DNA from: Lachnospiraceae bacterium NK4A144
Lineage (GTDB): Bacteria > Bacillota > Clostridia > Lachnospirales > Lachnospiraceae
Reading direction: 5' to 3'
DNA: 61,228 nt
Assembly (NCBI GenBank): GCA_000424365.1
Contig: KE384177.1
Coordinates: 32,066 to 93,293, forward strand
A program made the position numbers and the translations under genes. Positions 26,464 through 35,104 of the stretch are shown here, in pieces (the stretch's first letter is position 1; every line of letters begins with the position of its first letter). The notes beneath the pieces are model-generated. The model saw only the letters and a program-made list of their open reading frames with translations. It ran no database searches and had not been told where the DNA came from.

Positions 26464-27405
26464 ATGGGAAAACGCATAGTTATCGCGCTTGGCGGAAATG
26501 CGCTTGGAAAGAACCTTCCGGAGCAGATGAAGGCTGTTAAAAAGACAGCAAAAGCTATAACGGATCTGGTAGAGGACGGGCATGAAGTGATAATCGTTCA
26601 CGGGAACGGTCCGCAGGTCGGAATGATACAGCAGGCAATGCAGTATCTCGTACGACAGCAGCCGGAGGATCATGTTCCGTTTCCCTTATCTGTATGTGTA
26701 GCAATGAGTCAGGGTTATATTGGTTATGACCTGCAGAATGCTCTGAGAGAGGAGATGCTTGACAGAGGTATCGATAAAGGCGTCGCTACCGTGCTTACAC
26801 AGGTTGAGGTAGATCCGGAGGATCCTGCATTTGAACATCCTACAAAGCCTATCGGAGCTTTTATGACAAAGGAAGAAGCTCAGGCGATGATGGATGAAAG
26901 AAATCATGATTTCATCGAGGATGCAGGACGAGGATACCGAAGGGTCGTAGCTTCTCCGAGACCTGTAGGTGTAGTCGAGATAGGAACCATAGAATCTCTG
27001 GTTCAGACAGATCACATAGTCGTTTGCTGCGGCGGAGGCGGTATACCTGTTTTTCGTACGACAGGACATCATCTGAAGGGGGCTGCTGCTGTGATCGATA
27101 AGGATTTTGCAGCAGAAAAGCTTGCGGAGCAGCTGAATGCCGATATGCTGATCATTTTGACGGCAGTAGAAAAAGTCGCCATTCACTTTGGCACTCCGGA
27201 ACAGAAGGAACTTGATGAACTTGTGCCTGATGAGATCAGGAAATATATAGCAGATGGTGAGTTTGCTCCGGGCTCGATGCTTCCAAAGATGCAGGCAGCC
27301 CTGGAGTTTACAGAGAGTAAACCCGGCAGGACGACGCTCATAACACATCTTTTAAGTGCGTCAGACGGAGTGAACGGAAAAACGGGAACCATCATACATG
27401 CATAG
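26464..27405 (+). CDS. arcC: Carbamate kinase
   Basis: 313 residues, the usual carbamate kinase length; corresponds to YqeA in the E. coli cluster. Motifs are IALGGNALG, IVHGNGPQVG, KPIGAFMTKEEA, VVCCGGGGIPV and PGSMLPKMQAA. It converts carbamoyl phosphate and ADP to ATP, ammonia and CO2, so this is where the pathway gains ATP. AGGTGGTG precedes the ATG. Its place after ygeW fits direct use of the carbamoyl phosphate made there. Both arcC and yqeA are reasonable names. Confidence 0.93.
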   Translation: MGKRIVIALGGNALGKNLPEQMKAVKKTAKAITDLVEDGHEVIIVHGNGPQVGMIQQAMQYLVRQQPEDHVPFPLSVCVAMSQGYIGYDLQNALREEMLDRGIDKGVATVLTQVEVDPEDPAFEHPTKPIGAFMTKEEAQAMMDERNHDFIEDAGRGYRRVVASPRPVGVVEIGTIESLVQTDHIVVCCGGGGIPVFRTTGHHLKGAAAVIDKDFAAEKLAEQLNADMLIILTAVEKVAIHFGTPEQKELDELVPDEIRKYIADGEFAPGSMLPKMQAALEFTESKPGRTTLITHLLSASDGVNGKTGTIIHA

Positions 27406-27432
27406 TCTCAGTTCATTGGAAAGTGAGGGGTT

Positions 27433-28779
27433 ATGAAGATTATTCAAAATGGAACACTTGTGACGCCAAAGGGGCTTTACGACCTGTCTCTTGCGATTTA
27501 TAACGGAAAAATCGTTGAGATCGGAGAAATAACTCCTAAAGAGGATGATGAGATAATAGATGCTTCAGGATGTCTCGTATTTCCGGGATTTATTGATGCA
27601 CATACTCATCTGGATCTTCCTGTTGGAGGAAACCTGACGGCAGATGACTTTGAGTCGGGAACAAGAGCTGCTGCTGCGGGCGGAACGACGACCATAGTGG
27701 ATTTTGCTACACAATACGAAGGTGACACACTTTTAAATGCGCTTGATACATGGAAAAGAAAGGCTGAGGGAAAAGCTCATGTAAATTATGCTTTTCATAT
27801 GGCAGTCTGCGACTGGAACGATAATGCAAGACATGAATTGAAGGCACTTAGAGAAGCAGGAGTATCTTCGCTGAAGGTCTATATGGCATATGATACTGCA
27901 CTCAACGATGCAGAGATTCTTGAATTGTTGGAAGACGCGAAAAAATACGGTTTTATCGTGGGATGTCATTGCGAAAACGGCTCAGTGATCACAAACAGGC
28001 AGGAGAGACTTAAGGCGGGCGGCAGATTTGGCACAGATGCGCATCCACTGGCGCATCCTGCGGAGGCGGAAGCAGAAGCAATAAGTAGATTTTGCTACTT
28101 AGGTAAATTGTCAGGTTGTCCGATAAATATAGTGCATCTGTCAACGAGACTTGGTTTGCAGGAAGTTAAGAAAGCAAAAGAACAGGGCGTGAAAGTATAT
28201 GTGGAGAGCTGCCCTCAGTATATGATACTTGACGAGTCAAAGTATGAACTCCCTGACTTTGAGGGAGCAAAGTATGTATGCAGTCCGCCCCTTCGCAGGG
28301 CAGAGGATATTTATGCTCTTAGAGAAGCTGTGATCGTCGGGGATATAGATACTATAGCCACTGATCATTGCAGTTTTCGTTTTGACACACAAAAGAACCT
28401 TGGAAGAGACGATTTCACGAAGATTCCCAATGGATGTCCCGGTATAGAACACAGACCTGTCATCATGAAAAAAATATTTGGTGATCAGATCTCCGCAATG
28501 GACTATTGTCGGTTAATGAGCTCGAATCCGGCAAAAGTTTTCGGAATGTATCCGAGAAAAGGTGCGCTTCAGGAAGGTGCAGATGCGGATATCACTGTGT
28601 GGGATCCGGGTGTGAAGTGGACTATCAGGGCAAATGACATGGAGCAAAATGTGGATTACACTCCTTTTGAGGGACTAAAGGTCGAAGGACGTCCACGTTT
28701 TGTTTTCGTAAACGGAGAGCTGGCTGCGGAGAACGGAAGATCAACAGACATACATATGGGTGAATATGTCAGGAGATGA
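27433..28779 (+). CDS. hyuA: D-hydantoinase/dihydropyrimidinase-type hydrolase
   Basis: 448-residue cyclic amidohydrolase. Metal ligands are in GFIDAHTHLDLP (His57, His59). The bridging carbamylated lysine is Lys148 in VSSLKVYMAYD, and further ligands are in GCHCENG, INIVHLSTR and ATDHCSF. It matches HyuA of the purine-degradation cluster, where a ring-opening step is assigned to it. The ribosome site is GTGAGGGG. The kinase gene begins 6 bases after its stop codon. Confidence 0.92.
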   Translation: MKIIQNGTLVTPKGLYDLSLAIYNGKIVEIGEITPKEDDEIIDASGCLVFPGFIDAHTHLDLPVGGNLTADDFESGTRAAAAGGTTTIVDFATQYEGDTLLNALDTWKRKAEGKAHVNYAFHMAVCDWNDNARHELKALREAGVSSLKVYMAYDTALNDAEILELLEDAKKYGFIVGCHCENGSVITNRQERLKAGGRFGTDAHPLAHPAEAEAEAISRFCYLGKLSGCPINIVHLSTRLGLQEVKKAKEQGVKVYVESCPQYMILDESKYELPDFEGAKYVCSPPLRRAEDIYALREAVIVGDIDTIATDHCSFRFDTQKNLGRDDFTKIPNGCPGIEHRPVIMKKIFGDQISAMDYCRLMSSNPAKVFGMYPRKGALQEGADADITVWDPGVKWTIRANDMEQNVDYTPFEGLKVEGRPRFVFVNGELAAENGRSTDIHMGEYVRR

Positions 28780-28785
28780 TAGTGC

Positions 28786-31700
28786 ATGAAGCAGTTTACC
28801 TACACTATTCGTGATGATGACGATCTCAACAGAGCAATTGAAGAAGCGAAGGCGCATGACTGCTATGCGCCTTCTTCTGCTGTCTTTGCGGAAATAATGG
28901 TAGGTGAATATTCTCCTGATCATACCATGAAGATCGCTTCTGAATTACGGGAAAAGATACGAAATATCCATATTTTGGGGATAAGCACACATTTCGAGAT
29001 CGCAAAGGGGCAGATACAACAGGATTCGATCGTTCTCGGATTATTTGTGTTTGAGAAGAGCAATGTACATATTTTTGCGTATGAAGAAGATGTTGTGAGC
29101 TGTAGGGAAATGGCGCGTGGAATGACCGCAGCTATGAGAGATACTCCGGATGCTGTTTGTGCAAGACTGTACATCAATACGTCTTTTATGGATGATGTAA
29201 AGGCTTTTTTCCATTCGTTGGAATTACCATCGGATAAATTCTCTTTGGCAGGAGATGTGGTTTCTTCAAAGGATCATGGTGATTCGGATCCGGAACATTA
29301 TTTTTTTACTGATGGAGAGAAGGTCTATCATAGAGGTGCTGCGCTTGTGGTGTTCAGCGGAAACGATCTCTATGCGGAGACCATTTATTCTCAGGGATGG
29401 AGACCGACAGGTATCAGTCATACCATAACCAAGATAGACGGAAATGAGATCCTGGAAATAGACGGACTGCCGGCAACAGAACTGTATCAGAAATATCTGG
29501 GTGTAGAAGTTGATGAAAACTTTATAGAGAATATATTGGAATTTCCATTGATGGTCCAGCATGGGATTTACGATCTGGTCCGTGATGTACCTGTGATCAC
29601 CGAGAGAGGCGGATTGCTTATTAAGGCAGGTATATTGAGAGAAGATAAGGTACGACTGTCAATGGGCACGATTTCCGAAATGCTCAATTACTCCTGGGAC
29701 AGAGCAAAAAAACTTGCGAAATTCCGAGGAGAGGCATTGTTCCTCACAGTTTGTACGAACAGAAATATGTACATGAAAGAAGAGGAAAAGCAGGAGATCG
29801 AGTTTTTTACGCAGCTCCAGCCGGAACTGTCCGGATGCTGCTGCTTTGGTGAACTTGTAAATGTAGAAAAAGGCGTATTTCTGTTAAATTGCTCATTGGT
29901 AGCAATGATGATGAGAGAAGGCGAGCCTGCGTCTGATGAAGTAACAGAGATACAGTATGAAGTTGATAATAAGAGCCGTGTACCATTTTTTGATAAAGTA
30001 ACACATCTTATTCAGGCTACGACAGAAGAGTATATGGAACTCGAGGAGCAGGAGAAAGAGAGAGAACTGCAGAGTAAGATCGAGGTCGCAAGGGCTGCGA
30101 ATAATGCAAAGTCGTCCTTCTTGTCCAATATGTCTCATGAGATCAGGACCCCGATCAATTCTATACTCGGAATGGATGAGATGATCCTGCGTAAGAGTCG
30201 TGATGATGAGATTACGGAATATGCGCAAAACATCAAAAAAGCAGGAGACACGCTGCTTTCTCTTATAAATGAGATACTTGATTTCTCAAAGATAGAAGCC
30301 GGAAAGATGGAGATCATTCCAATACAGTACAGTCTTTCGTCGATGCTTAATGATCTTTATGTGATCACTGAAGGAAGGATCGCGGATAAAAAGCTTGAAC
30401 TCGTAATGGAGGTTGATCCGGAGATACCTGATGAGTGTATCGGAGATGAGATCCGTATACGGCAGATACTTATGAATCTGTTGAGTAATGCCGTAAAGTA
30501 TACGAAAGAAGGAAAGATCACTTTCTGCGCTTCGTATAAAAAGATCGAAGATAATAAAATCGAGATCACGTTTAGAGTTAAAGACACCGGAATTGGCATA
30601 AAAGAAGAAGATATTCCCAAACTGTATGCCGCATTTGAAAGAATCGAAGAAGAAAGAAATCGAAATATCGAGGGTACCGGTCTGGGAATGAACATAACAG
30701 TAACTCTTCTCGAACTCATGGGAAGCCGTTTACAGGTTTCCAGCGTATATGGAGAAGGGTCTGAGTTTTCATGTGCGTTGATCCAGGAGGTGGCAGACTG
30801 GGCTCCGATAGGGAATGATTACATTGCGCGAGGAAAAGAAAGAGGCAGTGAGGCTCGTCAGGACAGAGAGTTTTTCCATGCTCCGGATGGGCGTATTCTG
30901 GCAGTCGATGATACTTCCATGAACCTTACTGTCATAAGAAATCTCTTAGGGCGGACAAAGGTGCAGGTTGATACCGTTGAAAGCGGAAAAGCGTGTCTCG
31001 AGGCGATCAGAGAAGCTAAATATGACATGATATTTATGGACCATCGCATGCCTGAGATGGATGGCACAGAAACCATGAAAGCTATACGGGAACTTCCGGA
31101 GGGAGCCCTTAATCGTGATACGCCGATAATTGTTCTCACTGCTAATGCCATGTCCGGAATGAAAGAGAAATTCATGAAGGATGGTTTTGATGCATATTTG
31201 CCAAAGCCTGTTAACCCGAACGAGCTGGAGAATACAGTGCGTCACTTCATGCCGGAAGAAAAGGTGATACCGGTAAAAGAAATTGAAGAGAAAACTGATG
31301 GCAGAGCATGGTTTGAGAAAATCGAAGACATCGAGATGCGTGAGCTTTTGATGGAGCTTGACAAGATACCACAGCTGACGATAGAAGATGCCATTGATAA
31401 TTGCGGAGATCCTGCTACTTATCTAAAAGTGCTTAGAGAGTTTGTGGATACCCTTCCTGATAAGACTGCGGATTTAAAGGAGTTTATAGACAAGGGTGAT
31501 ATAGATAATTTCACAATCAAAGTTCATGCATTGAAAACGGCTGCTCGTCTGGCAGGTCTTCCTGATTTTTCCAGGCTATGCTTTGATATGGAAAAAAGCG
31601 GTGATGCCAGAAAGATGGATTTCATTTATCTGCACATAACTCTTTTATTGGAATGGGCAGACGTGATCGGGGATACAATACGAGAGGCCCTTCCGGACAA

Positions 31701-31923
31701 CAAAGGTGATGCTTTGCCGGAGATCAGCAGGGATGAATTGTATGAGGGGTATGAAGCGCTAAAAGAGTTTATCGAAGTGAATGATTTCGAAAGTGTAGAA
31801 ATGATCTTTGATAATCTGCGTAAATACCGGGTACCGGATAGTGAAAAAGAGAAATATGAAAAAGTCCGTAAAGCAATGGATAAAATGGACTATGATATCG
31901 TAAAAGATATCTTAAACGATTGA
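28786..31923 (+). CDS. FIST-domain hybrid histidine kinase with REC and HPt
   Basis: A 1045-residue soluble sensor kinase without membrane segments. In order: FIST_N (about 30-215) and FIST_C (about 230-380), thought to bind small ligands; a coiled coil; HisKA with phospho-His451 in FLSNMSHEIRTPINSI; HATPase with NLLSNAVKYT, KDTGIGI and GTGLGM; a receiver with MIFMDHRMPEMDG (phospho-Asp) and a YLPKPV lysine; and an HPt with VHALKTAARLAG (His near 915). A roughly 80-residue acidic helical tail ends it. It lies 6 bases after hyuA with AGGAGA overlapping that gene, so it is co-transcribed with purine degradation. No output regulator is encoded beside it. Confidence 0.92.
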   Translation: MKQFTYTIRDDDDLNRAIEEAKAHDCYAPSSAVFAEIMVGEYSPDHTMKIASELREKIRNIHILGISTHFEIAKGQIQQDSIVLGLFVFEKSNVHIFAYEEDVVSCREMARGMTAAMRDTPDAVCARLYINTSFMDDVKAFFHSLELPSDKFSLAGDVVSSKDHGDSDPEHYFFTDGEKVYHRGAALVVFSGNDLYAETIYSQGWRPTGISHTITKIDGNEILEIDGLPATELYQKYLGVEVDENFIENILEFPLMVQHGIYDLVRDVPVITERGGLLIKAGILREDKVRLSMGTISEMLNYSWDRAKKLAKFRGEALFLTVCTNRNMYMKEEEKQEIEFFTQLQPELSGCCCFGELVNVEKGVFLLNCSLVAMMMREGEPASDEVTEIQYEVDNKSRVPFFDKVTHLIQATTEEYMELEEQEKERELQSKIEVARAANNAKSSFLSNMSHEIRTPINSILGMDEMILRKSRDDEITEYAQNIKKAGDTLLSLINEILDFSKIEAGKMEIIPIQYSLSSMLNDLYVITEGRIADKKLELVMEVDPEIPDECIGDEIRIRQILMNLLSNAVKYTKEGKITFCASYKKIEDNKIEITFRVKDTGIGIKEEDIPKLYAAFERIEEERNRNIEGTGLGMNITVTLLELMGSRLQVSSVYGEGSEFSCALIQEVADWAPIGNDYIARGKERGSEARQDREFFHAPDGRILAVDDTSMNLTVIRNLLGRTKVQVDTVESGKACLEAIREAKYDMIFMDHRMPEMDGTETMKAIRELPEGALNRDTPIIVLTANAMSGMKEKFMKDGFDAYLPKPVNPNELENTVRHFMPEEKVIPVKEIEEKTDGRAWFEKIEDIEMRELLMELDKIPQLTIEDAIDNCGDPATYLKVLREFVDTLPDKTADLKEFIDKGDIDNFTIKVHALKTAARLAGLPDFSRLCFDMEKSGDARKMDFIYLHITLLLEWADVIGDTIREALPDNKGDALPEISRDELYEGYEALKEFIEVNDFESVEMIFDNLRKYRVPDSEKEKYEKVRKAMDKMDYDIVKDILND

Positions 31924-32002
31924 AATGCCCTTTTTTTCAAACAAAAATATACAAGTGTTATAAATCCAGTATTTATCGGGGTTTTGAGAAATTGTTCAGT
32001 AT

Positions 32003-32031
32003 TTGCAACACTTCTCAATACAGTGTATACT
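32003..32031 (+). promoter_or_regulatory. Promoter of the 119-residue gene
   Basis: TTGCAA, a 17-base spacer and TATACT lie 42 bases before the start codon at 32073. Confidence 0.7.
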
Positions 32032-32072
32032 GCATACAGTTTTGCGTTGAGCAAAAAGGAGGAGTGGTCCCG

Positions 32073-32432
32073 ATGTGGAATTATGAAGAACTAGATGTAA
32101 AAAATGCTGTTATTGAAGGCTGGACTGTTGAAGAAGCCGGAAGAGGTTTCGCAGCAGTTGACTTTGAAAATACAGGCCTGATGGAAGTCGAAGCGATCAT
32201 TGATTGTGATCCGGTGACAGAGAAGTCCCAGAAATGGTTCAATGATGAGAACGCTGCAATTGAGGCAGAGAGAACCGGCTTCTGCAGCATCATTCCGGTA
32301 GAAGAACTTCCGGAAAATTTTGAATGGGATGGATGCTCCCTCAGATGGTTTGGCTGGATCGATACAGAGGAGAACCGTCAGGCGATTGAAGATTTTTGCA
32401 ATAACAATGCAAAATCAAGAAAAGCGTGCTAA
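32073..32432 (+). CDS. Small acidic hypothetical protein
   Basis: 119 residues from the ATG preceded by AAAGGAGG; the frame is open further upstream (to 31920) but that part overlaps the kinase and has no ribosome site. It is acidic, Trp-rich, with no signal or membrane segment and no recognised domain. It has its own promoter and terminator, so it is a single-gene unit. Confidence 0.7.
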   Translation: MWNYEELDVKNAVIEGWTVEEAGRGFAAVDFENTGLMEVEAIIDCDPVTEKSQKWFNDENAAIEAERTGFCSIIPVEELPENFEWDGCSLRWFGWIDTEENRQAIEDFCNNNAKSRKAC

Positions 32433-32440
32433 GATGAAAA

Positions 32441-32483
32441 AATCCACCGGAATGTGCTTTGAGCACTTACCGGTGGATTTTTT
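32441..32483. terminator. Bidirectional terminator between convergent genes
   Basis: A perfect 10-bp stem, AATCCACCGG with CCGGTGGATT, is flanked by A-run and T-run on opposite sides. It lies between the plus-strand gene ending at 32432 and the minus-strand gene ending at 32494. Confidence 0.9.
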
Positions 32484-32493
32484 ATAACTCTGA

Positions 32494-32730
32494 TCAGTTA
32501 TCATTGATCATGAAGTTAACGAGAAGCTTTACATCCTCAGGCTCGTATGCAACGAGTTCGATCTCAGGGATCATGTCATTTGCAAAGAGTCTTGCAAGAG
32601 ATACGTACTGAGTCATACGTGACTTGAGGTTCAGACGATCGCCTTCGTCAGTTACCATTTCTACACGTCCTTTGCACTTATTGATAACTTCAAAAAACGT
32701 ATCGATATTTTTGATATTCTGTACTTTCAT
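32494..32730 (-). CDS. Small conserved-looking hypothetical protein
   Basis: 78 residues, no membrane segment. The pattern (IDTFFEVINKCKGRVEMVTDEGDRLNLKS, then a helical acidic C terminus) looks like a compact alpha/beta domain, and I have an impression of similar small proteins in Clostridia, but I cannot name the family. AAAGGA lies 9 bases before the start on the minus strand. It shares the bidirectional terminator with the gene opposite. Confidence 0.7.
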   Translation of the reverse strand: MKVQNIKNIDTFFEVINKCKGRVEMVTDEGDRLNLKSRMTQYVSLARLFANDMIPEIELVAYEPEDVKLLVNFMINDN

Positions 32731-33031
32731 TTCGATTAAATCCTTTCAATACGGCTAAATTCTTTTAACAAATTTCTGACCGGAAATGATTATAAATACA
32801 TTGGATTCGATTGTCACGATTAAAAATAAGAGCATTTCTACGGTTTGATCCGATTTCTGTCAAATAAATAACAATTGTATAAATAAAATGACGGAAAGCC
32901 GTCATAGAAATGTTCTGCCATGGTATAATTTTTTCGACGAAGCGACATTGTGTTAATAAAAAGCGCGGAAGTGCATTGTTTAAATTACACAGAACTATGG
33001 GTGTATTAAAAAGTTGTATTGAATTGTAAGG

Positions 33032-34135
33032 ATGAAACCTGAATATTCAGTACAAAATAGAATATTGTTCATGATGGGAAAGAGTATGAATAGTGAGAAA
33101 AGACGAGAAAATGTGATAATAGCGGTACTAGTGGGTGTTTCGGTATGCCTTTTTCTGATGAGTCTGACTGTGTTTAAGGAGGAAGGATTTCGGGCAGATC
33201 TGGATTATCTGTTGTTTTTGCAAGGCGTTCGTGACAGGGCAGGAAGTGTGATTAATCATATTTTTGTAGGGATAACAGATCTCGGCAGCGTTTATCCGAC
33301 ACTTGTCATATTAGCGATCGTATATTTTGGAATAGATCCTGAGCTCGGTCAAAAGATGATAAGAGTCGTAGGCACGTCTTTTATGATAAACGGGATGATG
33401 AAATTATCAGTCTGTGCATTTCGTCCATGGGTCAGGGATACTTCGATAGTTCCTCTGCAAAAAGCAACCGGTTATTCATTCCCGAGCGGTCATACATCAA
33501 ATGCGGTAGGAGTGTATGGAACGGTGGGGCTGGAATATAAGGATAAGAAAAAATGGCTTGCGGCAGCAATGTTTGTCCTTATCATTCTAATAGGTTTTTC
33601 CAGAAATTATGTAGGAGCACATACACCACAGGATGTTCTGGTGGGTTTTTGCAGTTCTGCAGTCGGTCTTCTTTTCATAAAGAAATTTGAGAGATTTGAA
33701 CATACCGGTGAAAAACGGCGTAAAGTCTGGATCTTTTTGGGGATGACTGTGGTAGTAAGCATTATCTCGATCATCTATTATGAGCTTAAGTCATATCCGG
33801 TTCCGCCGGTGGTAAATGGAGAAACTTTAGCAGATACTGCGGAACTGGTCCTTGACTCTTACGAAGCTATCGGTATATGGATAGGTGTCGCTGCAGTAGC
33901 GGTCCTTCATGAGTACAAGCCCGGATGCCGCACGGAGGGCGTGTCGGTTGGTAAACGGATACTTCGCATAGTTCTTGGACTATTGATATTACTTGCATTA
34001 CGAAAACTTCTCGTGATCCCGTTCGGCCTCATTCTGCCAAAAAGGTTTATGAAAGTTGCAGTCAATTTCCTGTTGATATTTGTGGGATTTGGAGTGTATT
34101 CCAGTGTGGTGAATGAGCTTAGGGGACGGGGTTAG
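33032..34135 (+). CDS. PAP2-family membrane phosphatase
   Basis: 367 residues with multiple membrane segments. The three PAP2 motifs are present in modified form: KLSVCAFRPW (KxxxxxxRP), YSFPSGHTSNAV (PSGH) and SRNYVGAHTPQDVLVG (SRxxxxxHxxxD). The family dephosphorylates lipid phosphates such as undecaprenyl pyrophosphate. The start is uncertain: TAAGG sits almost against the ATG at 33032, and ATG codons at 33071 and 33086 are possible. The last few codons (LRGRG-stop) are supplied by the REP-like end of the adjoining mobile element, so its C terminus has been altered by that insertion. Confidence 0.85.
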   Translation: MKPEYSVQNRILFMMGKSMNSEKRRENVIIAVLVGVSVCLFLMSLTVFKEEGFRADLDYLLFLQGVRDRAGSVINHIFVGITDLGSVYPTLVILAIVYFGIDPELGQKMIRVVGTSFMINGMMKLSVCAFRPWVRDTSIVPLQKATGYSFPSGHTSNAVGVYGTVGLEYKDKKKWLAAAMFVLIILIGFSRNYVGAHTPQDVLVGFCSSAVGLLFIKKFERFEHTGEKRRKVWIFLGMTVVVSIISIIYYELKSYPVPPVVNGETLADTAELVLDSYEAIGIWIGVAAVAVLHEYKPGCRTEGVSVGKRILRIVLGLLILLALRKLLVIPFGLILPKRFMKVAVNFLLIFVGFGVYSSVVNELRGRG

Positions 34136-35076
34136 TGGTCCATTTTACAGAGCCTTTTAACTGTTGTTGGCGATATATCCATGATACGTGCAACCTGTTT
34201 TATAGTTAATCCTTTTTCTCTTAATGTACGAACATATTCATTTCTTTTCACTTTTTTTAGACCGGAGACTTCAGATATGGATGAGAGATTTGTTATTGAG
34301 TAGAATACATCCAGAGCTTTTTCATCTGTAAAAAAATGATTTACTTTACGATGATCGTTTTTAAACAATGGATTTTGAGACGAATCATAGTCCTTTGAAA
34401 AAAGTTGAAGTAAGGAATTTTTGGAGCCAACTATGTTATAAACGAAAGATACGTTGACCAAAATGTTATTTTCACCATAAAAGGCGTTGATGCTGCTCCA
34501 TCGATATTCTGAAGCATAACGACACATATTTGCTTTGACTGGGTTATTATGAATATAAATAAGTGTGGCAAGAAATGTTTTTTCGCTTTCAATTGTCGAA
34601 CTGTAGAAACGATCTTGGAAAAGATGTCCGCTTCGACAGTATTTACGGTTGTACCATCGGACAAATCTTGCTCCGAGACTTTGAAAGAAAATGGCTAGTT
34701 TGTCGTCGGGGAGACAAATCAATAAGTGGACATGGTTATCCATTAGACAATAGGCATATATATCAACATCATATTTTTTTTTACAATCGGATAGGATAAA
34801 AAGGAATTTCTGATAATCGGAATCTTCTTCGAAGATAATGTGCTGATTGATAGAACGAAGTATGATGTGGTATATGCCGGTTGAACTCAGAATTCTAGGG
34901 GTTCTTGGCATAATATAACTCCTATAATGATATGAAAAAGACAATTAAAAATATTCAATGTAGAAGATTATATATTTGCTGATAGATAATTGCAATATAA
35001 ATTTTAAAACGAAATACAGCAACGAAATACAGTCTGAAATACAGTCAATGGTCCACAACCCCCGTCCCCTAGGACC
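34119..35076. mobile_element. REP-flanked RAYT element
   Basis: An element of about 957 bp, bounded by inverted REP-like ends. The left outer end (34120-34142) and the inverted right outer end (35049-35071) match at 20 of 23 bases and start with TAGGGGACGGGG. The single gene inside is a REP-associated tyrosine transposase on the minus strand. The right end can also form a GGTCC...GGACC hairpin. The left end lies across the stop codon of the PAP2 gene, and the right end lies in the N-terminal region of a secreted-protein gene. Confidence 0.8.
34132..34911 (-). CDS. REP-associated tyrosine transposase (RAYT, Y1/IS200-like)
   Basis: 259 residues from the ATG preceded by AGGAG. The HUH motif is NHVHLLI (His60, His62); the catalytic Tyr is probably Tyr119 in LIYIHNNPVKANM; GIYHIILRS and GHLFQDRFYSSTIE are family blocks. 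A C-terminal extension contains a helix-turn-helix (LTIKQVARIMDISPTTVKRLCK), common in RAYTs. Such enzymes cut and join single-stranded DNA at REP hairpins. Its last codons overlap the left REP-like end. It appears intact. Confidence 0.92.
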   Translation of the reverse strand: MPRTPRILSSTGIYHIILRSINQHIIFEEDSDYQKFLFILSDCKKKYDVDIYAYCLMDNHVHLLICLPDDKLAIFFQSLGARFVRWYNRKYCRSGHLFQDRFYSSTIESEKTFLATLIYIHNNPVKANMCRYASEYRWSSINAFYGENNILVNVSFVYNIVGSKNSLLQLFSKDYDSSQNPLFKNDHRKVNHFFTDEKALDVFYSITNLSSISEVSGLKKVKRNEYVRTLREKGLTIKQVARIMDISPTTVKRLCKMDH

Positions 35077-35104
35077 AAATACTCATACAATAACCGTATA
35101 TCTC

